Shown here in pieces: positions 9,461 through 17,447 of a stretch of DNA of 64,000 nt (positions within the stretch are counted from its first letter, which is position 1; each line of letters opens with the position of its first letter). The DNA is from Desmonostoc muscorum LEGE 12446 (GTDB lineage: Bacteria > Cyanobacteriota > Cyanobacteriia > Cyanobacteriales > Nostocaceae). A program made the translations under genes and the position numbers. The DNA lies in contig NZ_JADEXS020000002.1 in assembly GCF_015207005.2 (NCBI RefSeq), positions 186,001-250,000 of the forward strand, in the 5' to 3' direction. Under the pieces are notes generated by a model. That model searched no databases and was not told where the DNA came from. It was given only the letters and a program-made list of their open reading frames with translations.

Positions 9461-10066
9461 CTAGATTTGAAACACTAAGTAGACAAAGTAAAAATAAGTT
9501 TCTCGGCTCAAAAACTCCATTTGACTGTGAAAACTGCGATAGCGGGTAGTAGGTGTAGGAGACGAATGTGCATCCATTCCTAAGCCCCGTGCCATCAATA
9601 CAGATCGCTTCATGTGCAATGGATCGCTAACAATCAGAAACTTGGTTAATTGGTGAGCATTCGCTACTTCCAAAGCATTTTTGAGGTTCTGGTGAGTTGT
9701 GCGAGATTGAGTTTCAGTGAGAATATCAGCAGCTTTTACCTGTTGCGCGAGTGCATAATTTTTTCCAACTATAGCTTCAGGTGGTTCATTACTCTCGCCA
9801 ACTCCGCCAGTAAAAATGATTGTTTTAACAGATCCATTTTTATATAAGTTGATGGCGTGGTTAATTCGCTCTCTGAAAACAGGAGATGGTTCTTCTCCCC
9901 AAACTGCCGCTCCTAAAACAATTGCTGCATCTGCCTTGATATTATTAGCACTGCTGCCATATAAATAAATACTTGAGGCAGAAGAAGCGATCGCCAGCAA
10001 CAAGGCAGATATCAAAGCTAGTGTCACCAAAATTAACCATTTTTTGTGAATTTTGTAATTGAGCAT
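9461..10066 (-). CDS. YdcF/SanA family (DUF218) membrane-anchored protein
   Basis: The 201-aa protein has one N-terminal membrane helix (residues ~12-33) and a DUF218 domain outside it. Family marks are ADAAIVLGAAVWG, the PSPVFRERINHAINLYK helix, IIFTGGVGESNEPPEA, and SRTTHQNLKNA. DUF218 proteins (SanA, YdcF, ElyC) act in envelope integrity or barrier function; the chemistry is not settled. It stands alone, with ISs on either side of its neighbourhood. Start ATG lies at the right end with the helix immediately after, as in relatives. Confidence 0.82.
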   Translation of the reverse strand: MLNYKIHKKWLILVTLALISALLLAIASSASSIYLYGSSANNIKADAAIVLGAAVWGEEPSPVFRERINHAINLYKNGSVKTIIFTGGVGESNEPPEAIVGKNYALAQQVKAADILTETQSRTTHQNLKNALEVANAHQLTKFLIVSDPLHMKRSVLMARGLGMDAHSSPTPTTRYRSFHSQMEFLSRETYFYFVYLVFQI

Positions 10067-10792
10067 GGGTTGTTATGCTATTTTTCATGCTTAGTTTCAA
10101 TATCTAAGTTAAGTGCGTAAGTCCTATACTGTTATATGCTTCACCATTAGATGCAGTTGTGAATCTGGCTTCTACCGTGCAATCAAAAACTGCCCTAGAC
10201 GGAAGCTAGAGCAGTTTTTGATAGAAGTAAATTATATAGGAGACAACTAGCGTTGTCCCCGGTTTATCCATAGTAAATACCGTTATATAATACTATTCAC
10301 CTCAAGTTTCGTACTTTACGCAAAAAACGAATAATCTTGAAGTTGGCATTACAAAAGTTAAAAGTCAGTACAAGCGAGTGTATTACAGACATCATCCGCG
10401 ACTTTGAGCTTTTTCCTTAGTGGATCACAGAACATGGTTGCTGGGATGAGCTGCTGATGAGCGGGAATCTGGGAATAGAGGAAGTAGCGACACCGGACAG
10501 CCCGTCGTAGACATCACTCTTAAAGCAAAGCGTAGCCTCTGTAAGAAAACCCCATTTCTCTCCTGCTGTATGTTTCTTGAGAGACGACAAATCCCTCTTA
10601 AGTCATAGATGCATTATGTGCTGTGATAGAGGATTTTTTATTCCTACATTAGTACTCTATTTAGATTAGACAAAAGAATTGCAAAAGAAATCATAATCTT
10701 TCTGCTTTCTAGCTAATTTCCAGTATATTTTGTGTCAAAAGATACAATTCTTCAGGTGATATTGGTAGTAGCTAAATAATCTTAGAATCAGG
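10067..10792. other. Intergenic region with a dispersed repeat
   Basis: No gene is supported in these ~720 bases. A TGCGTAAGTCCT remnant near 10111 matches the ends of the IS4-superfamily element. A 52-base unit at 10252-10303 recurs at 19894-19945 with few changes (see the repeat entries). An imperfect inverted pair around 10185-10220 (CTGCCCTAGAC...CTAGAGCAG) could form a hairpin. The bases just before 10793 should hold the promoter of the repeat-protein/DUF547 unit. Confidence 0.4.
10252..10303 (+). repeat. Dispersed intergenic repeat, copy 1
   Basis: The unit begins GTTGTCCCCGGTTTAT, continues ATAGTAAATACCGTTA and ends near CACCTC. A second copy with about four base changes lies at 19894-19945. 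Both copies are in non-coding DNA and on the same strand. The origin is unknown; it may be part of a larger degenerate mobile element. Confidence 0.6.
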
Positions 10793-11245
10793 ATGGCAAA
10801 TATGGATAACACAAAGGAAGTTGATAGTACTAAAAATAAATTGGCTCAGCAGGAAATAGAGGATGAAACTGATATAGATTCATCATCTAAGGAACTGATA
10901 CAGACAAATAAAACAATTAATATAGATGGTCAGCGTCCAGTCGATCCAAGTAATATTGAAATTAAAGAAACAATTAATATAGATGGTGAGCGACCAATTG
11001 GGAAAAATGAAACCGATTATGATAAAACAATTAATATAGATGGTCAACGCCCGATCGGGAAGAGCGCTTTTCAAAAACATGAGATGCTAACTGTAGACGG
11101 TAAGCGTCCAATTGACCCTAGCGATTTAGAGGTTGAAGCTGTTATTGATATAGACGGTCAACGTCCTTACGCTAAAAGTAATTTTCTATCTTCAGATACT
11201 CTAGAGATAGACGGTAGTCGCCCAATAGGTTCAAATAACAGCTAA
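10793..11245 (+). CDS. Acidic IDGxRPI tandem-repeat protein
   Basis: This 150-aa soluble protein consists of an acidic leader of ~40 residues and six tandem repeats of about 19-20 residues. Each repeat contains the core (T/V)(I/L)xIDGxRPI: INIDGQRPV, INIDGERPI, INIDGQRPI, LTVDGKRPI, IDIDGQRPY, LEIDGSRPI, each followed by a polar K/S/D-rich spacer. No signal peptide, Cys or membrane segment is seen. The DUF547 gene follows after 19 bases on the same strand, so the two were probably co-transcribed. Function is not known to me; similar G-x-RPI repeats exist in other cyanobacterial hypothetical proteins from memory. ATG at 10793 or 10802 could be the start. Confidence 0.75.
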   Translation: MANMDNTKEVDSTKNKLAQQEIEDETDIDSSSKELIQTNKTINIDGQRPVDPSNIEIKETINIDGERPIGKNETDYDKTINIDGQRPIGKSAFQKHEMLTVDGKRPIDPSDLEVEAVIDIDGQRPYAKSNFLSSDTLEIDGSRPIGSNNS

Positions 11246-11901
11246 CACATCAACTAGGACGATAATGATTGATTTTGAACCTTGGGACAGATTGTTGCGT
11301 CAGTATGTTGATAAGCGCGGTCGTGTAGACTATGTAGCTTGGAAAAAAGAGCAACCCCAAGCAATTGCAGATTGGTTAGCCAGCCAAAAAAATCTGGCTT
11401 TGAAATCTAATAGCAATAATCTCGAACAATTGGCATTGTGGATCAACCTTTACAATGCGTTCACCATTTCGACAATTTTGGAGAGATACCCAATAGAATC
11501 GATTCGTCCGCGAATTTTAGGGATTCCCAACTGGCTAGCTTTTTTGTGGTTCTTCCAACGTCGCGCTTATTATATGTTTGGGGAAAGTTATAGTTTAGCT
11601 AAAATTGAGAACTCTATTCTACGGGACAAATTGCAGGAGCCACGAATTCATTTTGCGATAGTCTGTGCTTCGGTTGGTTGTCCTTTACTACGTTCGGGAG
11701 CCTACTTTGGGTCACAAGTCAGTCAGCAATTAGATGAAGATGCACGTCGTTTCATAAATAACCCTGAAAAAGTCCGTTATGATATCCAGAGCAAAACACT
11801 TTACTGTAATAAAATCTTAAAGTGGTATCGTCAGGATTTTTTAAAGGTTGCACCCTCCGTTCCCGAATACATTCGCTCCTATTTGAAAACAGACTATCCC
11901 C

Positions 11902-13426
11902 CAGGGCGAACGCATCTAAATACAGTACATATATACTAAGAGTTTACAAAGACAGCGATCGCGTGTGTCAGGGAGCTTGAACGATCGCTCATTGATGGTA
12001 AAGTCGTAGTAAAAGTAGAGTAAAGTCCCGTTTGACGTGAAGCTCAAGCCCAAAATTACTATTGCTGACCATTTTGCCGTAATGTCAGATCCACGAATAG
12101 ATCGCACGAAGCGACACAAGTTAATTGATATTTTGACTATCGCCATTTGTGCAGTAATCTGTGGAGCAGATAGCTGGGTAGCAATTGAACTGTATGGCTG
12201 CACGAAGTATGAATGGCTGAAAACGTTTTTGGAACTACCAAATGGGATACCATCACACGATACCTTTGCACGCGTATTTGCTCTAATTAATCCGCAGGAA
12301 TTTCAGTCATGTTTTGTAAACTGGGTGAAATCAGTACACAAAATAACTGATGGTGAGGTTGTTGCAATTGACGGGAAAACTTTATGTGGTTCAAGTAATC
12401 AAAATAGTGACCAGAGCGCAATTCAAATGGTAAGTGCATGGGCAACTACAAATAAATTAGTTTTGGGACAGGTGAAGGTAGATGAGAACTCAAATGAAAT
12501 CACGGCAATTCCAAAATTATTAAAGATATTAGACTTAGCTGGATGTATCGTGACAATTGATGCAATTGGCTGCCAGAAAGAGATTGTGAAGTTAATTACA
12601 CAGCAATCAGCAGATTATGTAATTACCTTAAAAAAGAATCAAAATAACCTTTATGAGTCAGTTGAATCATTATTTAGAATAGCGATAAGCAAAGGGTTTG
12701 AAGGAATTGAGCATAGTACATATAAAACAGAAGATAAGGGGCATGGTCGTGAGGAGGTTAGGCATTATCTGATGTTATCTGAGATTCAAAAACAACTTGA
12801 CCCAGAATCAGTTTGGTCAAACTTTAATAGCATTGGGATGGTAGAGTCTGTACGAAAAGTAGACGGTAAAACAGAGGTTGAAACTCGTTATTTTATAACT
12901 AGTCTTCAGGGAAATGCTGAAAAGTTTGGTAATTCTGTTCGCAGCCATTGGGGTATTGAGAATTCATTACACTGGATATTAGACGTTGCTTTAAGAGAAG
13001 ATGATTGCAAGATTAGAAAAGACAATGCACCGCAAAATTTTGCAATTATAAGGCAAATAGCAGTAAACCTTTTAGGTAAAGAGAAGCGTGTAAAACGAGG
13101 AATTAAAAATAAACAGTTCCTTGCAGCGATGGATAATGACTATTTACTAAGAGTTTTAGCCTTAGCTTAATATAGTACATCAAAACTTGAGTTGAATATT
13201 TCATATAAAAGATTTATCAATTTTCTAGATAAATATAGTTTTATATACCCCTTAAGTGAATTTTTTTCTTATTCATGAATTGCTCATTCAGATGAAAATA
13301 AATTAATTGATATTTACCGAACAAGTTTGATTTACTTTGCTTATCATTCCATGAATTTTTACAATTATCTATGTCATTTTGTAATCTTTCTTAGTTTTTA
13401 TTAGGAAATAAGATGCGTTCGCCCTG
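11902..13426 (+). mobile_element. ISAs1-family insertion sequence
   Basis: The element is 1525 bp long with inverted ends CAGGGCGAACGCATCT and AGATGCGTTCGCCCTG. It is flanked by a perfect 10-bp duplication GACTATCCCC (11892-11901 and 13427-13436), as expected for ISAs1 family transposition. It carries one transposase gene and about 255 bases of AT-rich DNA after it. A 128-bp MITE with almost the same ends and the same duplication length sits at 56415-56542. Confidence 0.92.
12037..13170 (+). CDS. ISAs1-family transposase
   Basis: The 377-aa protein is a full-length ISAs1 DDE transposase. Visible family features are the N-terminal DPRIDRTKRHKLIDIL segment, VAIDGKTLCGS (first catalytic Asp), IVTIDAIGCQKEI (second Asp), YVITLKKNQ, and the C-terminal SHWGIENSLHWILDV motif with the catalytic Glu. 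The start appears to be GTG at 12037. It reads in the same direction as the DUF547 gene it splits. No frameshift or stop is seen, so the element may be active. Confidence 0.92.
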   Translation: MKLKPKITIADHFAVMSDPRIDRTKRHKLIDILTIAICAVICGADSWVAIELYGCTKYEWLKTFLELPNGIPSHDTFARVFALINPQEFQSCFVNWVKSVHKITDGEVVAIDGKTLCGSSNQNSDQSAIQMVSAWATTNKLVLGQVKVDENSNEITAIPKLLKILDLAGCIVTIDAIGCQKEIVKLITQQSADYVITLKKNQNNLYESVESLFRIAISKGFEGIEHSTYKTEDKGHGREEVRHYLMLSEIQKQLDPESVWSNFNSIGMVESVRKVDGKTEVETRYFITSLQGNAEKFGNSVRSHWGIENSLHWILDVALREDDCKIRKDNAPQNFAIIRQIAVNLLGKEKRVKRGIKNKQFLAAMDNDYLLRVLALA

Positions 13427-13485
13427 GACTATCCCCTTAATGCCTCAACGCGGATATCCTATCTTCACTATGACTGGAGCTTAAA

Positions 13486-14241
13486 TCAGCGAATATCTTG
13501 ATAAAACTGTTTAAGATAATTTGCATTAACGCCAATCCCCCACAAAAAGCCAATATAGAGGTAAATTGCAGTTGCTTTGAAGCTACCCCATTTGGCTACG
13601 CGACGATCTGAGGAATGAACAATCCGATTTACCAGATAAATACGTCCTTTTTTAACTAACTTTAGACATAAATCTCCATCCTCCATAATCGGCAATGCCT
13701 CATCAAATCCGCCACAATCCCAAAAATCAATCCGACGACAGAACATTACTTGATCTCCAAATAACAGACGCAATCCTCGGAAAAATAGGTGAGGCTTAAA
13801 TAACAGTGGTGCGTAATAAGTTTTTAAATAATTATGTAGAGAGATACCCCAACGAGTTGTTTGAGAACCTGACATCAGAGAAATGAACCCGCCACAGGCA
13901 ACGGTAGGTTCTGCCAGAGTCTTGTTGATGACGATAATTAGATCATCTGGAACCCAAGTATCTGCATGAAGAAAGCAAATAATATCTCCAGTTGCTGCTG
14001 ATGCTCCATAGTTCATCTGAAGAGAACGCCCTGGTTGTTGAGATAAAAGAAATTGTACATTCAAAGTTTGATTAAATGACTCAAAAATTCGTTTTGCAAC
14101 TGTCACCGTCTGATCTTGGCTGCCACCGTCTACCACTATCACCTCGTCAGGAGGAGGATTAAGTAAAGTCAGTTGGCGCAATGTCCGCCCTAAGTTAGTT
14201 GCTTCATTTAAAGTAGGAATGATAATAGAAACTTGAGACAT
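13486..14241 (-). CDS. TIGR04283-type (arsenosugar) glycosyltransferase, GT2 fold
   Basis: This 251-aa protein is a family 2 glycosyltransferase of the type linked to arsenosugar biosynthesis. Motifs are IIPTLNEATNLGRTL at the N-terminus, VVDGGSQDQT for nucleotide-sugar binding, FLHADTWVP (DxD-like), and CGGFDEALPIMEDGDLCLK. The last 40 residues contain a hydrophobic helix. It is convergent with the DUF547 gene; DUF547 and TIGR04283 genes are neighbours in other cyanobacteria, from memory. An arsenite-type transporter fragment at the left edge fits an arsenic theme, but no arsM methyltransferase is in the window. Role assigned by family only. Confidence 0.82.
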   Translation of the reverse strand: MSQVSIIIPTLNEATNLGRTLRQLTLLNPPPDEVIVVDGGSQDQTVTVAKRIFESFNQTLNVQFLLSQQPGRSLQMNYGASAATGDIICFLHADTWVPDDLIIVINKTLAEPTVACGGFISLMSGSQTTRWGISLHNYLKTYYAPLLFKPHLFFRGLRLLFGDQVMFCRRIDFWDCGGFDEALPIMEDGDLCLKLVKKGRIYLVNRIVHSSDRRVAKWGSFKATAIYLYIGFLWGIGVNANYLKQFYQDIR

Positions 14242-14273
14242 ACCGATTTAGTGTTTTTATCGTTATCTCTATT

Positions 14274-14486
14274 CTACTTGTTGATGTCGTTCGGCTTTAG
14301 CCCAAAGATAAATCGGACAATGTTGAGACGTTTTATAAACATTTCATACAAAGTATTTGTTACCATAACGGTTGCTGTACTAATAATTAAAAATTTTGCG
14401 ATTCTGCCAAAATCCCATTGCACTACATAAAAAGATATCGCCACCAAAACTGTTTGATGCAGCAAAAAAAACTGGATAAGCGACAA
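14274..14486 (-). pseudogene. Acyltransferase-3-like membrane protein, C-terminal relic
   Basis: About 60 residues resemble the last two helices of acyltransferase-3/OpgC-type membrane proteins: FLLHQTVLVAISFYVVQW, then KFLIISTATVMVTNTLYE and a basic tail. The LHQ-x-VLVAI-Y pattern is typical. There is no upstream coding continuation and no good ribosome site, so the first ~300 residues are missing. The gene was probably cut by an old deletion. It ends 32 bases from the start of the divergent glycosyltransferase gene. Confidence 0.5.
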
Positions 14487-14760
14487 GGGTTATATATTAC
14501 AGGATACTATTAGTAAATGATAGATATTGCTGACTTAGCCCAAGTATGGCAGTTACCCAACACCAAGAATTGAAGCTTGCGAATTGGTTTAACAAAGTTG
14601 CTTTTTCGCAAGTGAAGAACTCTCACTCGGTGGGTTTAAGTCCCAGGCTTCTATCAAGCCGCAAGTATGTGTTTGCGGGGTCTAAATCCCCATTACAAAA
14701 CTTACTTGCGACTGCGAAAAAGTCACTTGCGACTTGAGTTTAATGCTCCAAAGCATGGTA

Positions 14761-15842
14761 AGTAGCTAAACAAAATTAATTACATAGTTTTTACCAAATT
14801 CTCGGAGAATATTTTCGACAGATGCGACAAAGGTTTGCCAATTTTTGTAAGCATCTATTTCGAGCCATTGATACTTAATAAACCGCCACAAAATTTCAAT
14901 CAAATTTAGCTCTGGTGAATAGGAAGGTAATTGAAAGATGGTAATGCCACGTTCTTGCCATTCTTCAACTTTATCAATAATCATATCACTGGTATGAATA
15001 GAGGATTGATCAACAACAATTACCGTCGGTTTATCTACTTGGGGAAAGAAAGTATCAATGCAAGCAATAATCACATCTGAATTGATACTTTGAAAAGAGA
15101 CATAAGCTTCAAGGTGATTATTTCGATTCATGATTCCTAAAACATTTAGGCGCGCACTACGGCGACTAGTAATAGTTAAGTACTCTCCGATATCTTGCCA
15201 TCCATAAGGAACAGAAGGAATTAAACAAAATCCGGTTTCGTCTAAGTAATATAAGTTAATTTTACCTTCGTCTTCTAATCGTTTAAACTCTGTTAACTGT
15301 GCAGATTTTTCCTTGTATTCTATAGGATCTGGCTCTCCTCCAACATCTCGTCGCATTCGATGCCAAGTCATATAAAAATTTCTTAATATTCTTTTAATAG
15401 TTTCAGTGCTAACTTCAATATCCCATTCTGATTTAATTTTTTGTAGCGTCTTTTTTAATTGTCTTGGTTCAAGTTTCGCCCACTCTCTAATTTTTGCTTC
15501 TTGTTCTGGTTTAAATATTCGTTTTCTACCTCTTCCTAGTTTATTATAAAGTCCAACCATCCCTGATGATTCCCAACGATTTATCCAGTTATAGATAGTC
15601 TTATAACTAACATTAAATATTTTCATTAATTCTTGTAACTCTACTCCTTGATTAGCTAAAATTAAGAAATGTGCTCTTTGGCGCACCTGATGATATCTGC
15701 TTTGGCGATATATTCGCTCCAGTAGTTTCAAAGAAAGAGGATTGATTTCTCTCAAAAAAATCATTTTAACTCTAATTATTATCCAAAATATTCTGAGAGT
15801 ATATTATATATTCATTTGTGTAATTAATTTTGTTTAATTACT
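14761..15842 (-). mobile_element. IS630-family insertion sequence, copy 1
   Basis: The 1082-bp element has imperfect inverted ends (AGTAGCTAAACAAAATTAAT and AGTAATTAAACAAAATTAAT when read inward) and is bordered by TA on both sides (14759-14760, 15843-15844), the TA target of IS630/Tc1 elements. A second copy of the same length and strand is at 51282-52363. It lies between the acyltransferase relic and a small Zn-ribbon gene, with a short GCGACTT-rich direct-repeat patch to its left. Confidence 0.93.
14766..15764 (-). CDS. IS630-family transposase, copy 1
   Basis: The 332-aa protein has a helix-turn-helix N-terminus (QELMKIFNVSYKTIYNWINR), a second winged-helix part (KKTLQKIKSEWDIEVSTET), and a DDE/DDD catalytic core with YYLDETGFCLIP (first Asp), VIVVDQSSIHTS (second Asp) and LPSYSPELNLIEILWRFIK (Glu). 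This is the standard IS630 layout. It differs from copy 2 at one noticed residue (T versus A in NVSYK-T/A-IYNW). The gene starts with ATG 79 bases inside the right end. Confidence 0.93.
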   Translation of the reverse strand: MIFLREINPLSLKLLERIYRQSRYHQVRQRAHFLILANQGVELQELMKIFNVSYKTIYNWINRWESSGMVGLYNKLGRGRKRIFKPEQEAKIREWAKLEPRQLKKTLQKIKSEWDIEVSTETIKRILRNFYMTWHRMRRDVGGEPDPIEYKEKSAQLTEFKRLEDEGKINLYYLDETGFCLIPSVPYGWQDIGEYLTITSRRSARLNVLGIMNRNNHLEAYVSFQSINSDVIIACIDTFFPQVDKPTVIVVDQSSIHTSDMIIDKVEEWQERGITIFQLPSYSPELNLIEILWRFIKYQWLEIDAYKNWQTFVASVENILREFGKNYVINFV

Positions 15843-15858
15843 TATTACTCACTGGTGG

Positions 15859-16074
15859 TTACTCATACGAAAACAGTTGAACATTGTTACAATCTCTACA
15901 TTTACGCGCCCGCAGCTTTTCGCCTCCTCCCCACCCAGCCCCATCAGCACGGAAATATACCCACTGACTTACTGATTCTCCAACGGTACGACCCCAAACA
16001 AAATTTTGTGACCCGCAGATCGGACATGGCGTTTCTTGTGGGCTAAAATTTTTGTGATTCGGTTGGTTGTTCAT
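15859..16074 (-). CDS. Small zinc-ribbon protein
   Basis: A 71-aa protein with two cysteine pairs, CPICGSQNF and CRDCNNVQLF, spaced as in a zinc ribbon. The middle holds a WGR, a VYFRAD and a GWGGGE stretch. The start at 16074 (MNNQPNHKN) is preferred; the frame is open further upstream but passes through repeat-like sequence (GAAGGCAGAAGGCAG). Such small ribbons are common in cyanobacteria and their partners are unknown. The stop codon lies 17 bases from the IS630 copy 1 end, so the gene is intact. Confidence 0.65.
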   Translation of the reverse strand: MNNQPNHKNFSPQETPCPICGSQNFVWGRTVGESVSQWVYFRADGAGWGGGEKLRARKCRDCNNVQLFSYE

Positions 16075-16719
16075 GAGCTTCCCCCGTTGAAGAAGGCAGA
16101 AGGCAGAAGGCAGAGGGCAGTCCCAATGAAAAAATTTCATCACCATGAATGAAAATGTGATGTGAGACGGATCTATATAGATACTCATCGAAGGAGTATT
16201 TTCAAGTCAGAAGGTTCAATTTAGAAGGGGATTCAAACCCCTCCTAAATTGGGGCCACCAAATTTTTAATTTGGTGGGGGTCTTAAACCCTTACTCCCTT
16301 CGGTCGTGGCAAAGGGCAGGAACCAGAATTTCCTTCTGCCTTCTGCCTCCTGCCCTCTGCCTTTCCTGATAAATTCTGAGTGCAATCTTCAGCAGCTATT
16401 GGGACAAAGTGCGTAGGCGTAGCCCGCCGTAGGCATCGCTATGTTGAAAATCTGTTCAAAAGTGAGATAATTCAGGGATTACACCCGAACTTACGTGTTT
16501 TAGCCACCCTCATAGGAGCAATTCTTCTTGAAAGCTGACACGGAGGTACTTTCATTTCAGCAATGCCAAACGCGCAGAGCGTCTCGTAGAAAAGGCTGGC
16601 TGCGCCTACGCATTCTACTTTAAATATTCCTGTTTCATCCTTTGTACCCACTTATTCACAGTAATATGTTTTCTAGAAAACTCCAGTTTTCAAGCTGGAT
16701 GAGGTTTAGATAAATTCTC
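16075..16719. other. Repeat-rich intergenic region
   Basis: No gene is seen. The stretch contains GCAGAAGGCAGAAGGCAGAG (16088-16115) and its complement-like TTCTGCCTTCTGCCTCCTGC (16331-16360), a hairpin CCCCTCCTAAATTGGGGCC with CCACCAAATTTTTAATTTGGTGG near 16235-16277, and the cyanobacterial palindrome GCGTAGGCGTAGCCCGCC/GTAGGCATCGC at 16411-16440. The CCACC...GGTGG pair is the most convincing structural element. Confidence 0.5.
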
Positions 16720-17395
16720 ATGCAATTGCAACCGAAACAAGTTAATACAAACAAGCAACGCCTTGAATGCGTGATTTGTCATTATCATCTTGATGCAAAT
16801 GATAAATCTGCATTTTTTACGTTCCCTTGTAATGTTAGAGCCTTTATAGGCGAAAAGTTCAAGGTTTGGAGATGTCCGCACTGTAAGACGATTCATTGTC
16901 TAGATAGGGTGGATCTCGACCATTACTATGCAAAATACCCTCTTTCTCAAGCTAAATTAACACAGGGATATCGATCTTTGTGTAGCAATGTATATCGTCA
17001 GTTGACTAAACATGGGTTTTCTAAAACTCACTCTTTGCTCGATTATGGCTGTGGTGGCAACGGTCTGTTTGTACAATATTTTCGGGAACGCGGCTTTACC
17101 AACTCCTACGGTTATGATCCTTATGCATCAGAGGATAGCTTCGGCAATCCGGCAGTTCTTGGGCATGGGCAATTTGATTACATTTTGCTCCATGAGGTCA
17201 TCGAACACGTTGAAGACCCTAATGCATTATTAAGCCAATTAAACAGCCTGCTATCTTCTAAGGGTTATATTCTAATCACTACACCTAACGCTGCTAATAT
17301 TGACCTAAACCGACCCGACTTACCCGATCATTATAACCCTGTGCATGTCCCCTGGTTGAGTCGATGGGGGATATTATTCCCCGCACCTCTCAGTT

Positions 17396-17430
17396 AGATC
17401 CGTGCGTACCCGTTTCCGTGTACACGGCTC
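17396..17430 (-). ncRNA. Group II intron domain V
   Basis: On the minus strand this 35-base segment begins GAGCCGTGTACACGGAAA and ends GTACGCACGGATCT. It folds into the short hairpin with a GAAA-type tetraloop region and two-base bulge (AC/CG) expected of the catalytic domain V. A domain VI-like hairpin (GCGGGGAATAATATCCCC) follows directly with an unpaired A for branch formation. It lies downstream of the maturase stop, as is normal. Confidence 0.8.
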
Positions 17431-17447
17431 CCGATGTTCTCAGCTTC

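Larger units (their letters stand above)
11265..13501 (+). pseudogene. DUF547 protein gene split near its 3' end by ISAs1 element
   Basis: The 5' part (11265-11901) encodes a DUF547 protein with the family marks ALWINLYNAFTI and HFAIVCASVGCPLLR, both typical of the whole domain. The ISAs1 element enters after TDYP. Beyond its far end, at 13437, the frame resumes as LNASTRISYLHYDWSLNQ and stops at 13501. Removal of the element and one 10-bp copy of GACTATCCCC restores a continuous ~235-aa protein. As is, translation ends ~15 residues into the element, so only the last ~20 native residues are lost and activity could survive. DUF547 is thought to be cysteine-peptidase-like. The restored gene overlaps the convergent glycosyltransferase gene by 16 bases. 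Confidence 0.85.

Noticed and set aside
10883..11080. Minus-strand ORF inside the repeat protein gene
   Set aside because: Mirror of the IDGxRPI repeats; repeats on one strand force repeats on the other.
14546..14737. 63-aa plus-strand ORF (MAVTQHQELKLANWF...)
   Set aside because: It is made largely of direct-repeat DNA (ACTTGCGACT-type words) next to IS630 and has no protein-like pattern.
16411..16440. GCGTAGGCGTAGCCCGCC palindrome as a terminator
   Set aside because: It is a dispersed cyanobacterial repeat found also inside the ISKra4-like ends, without a following T-run.
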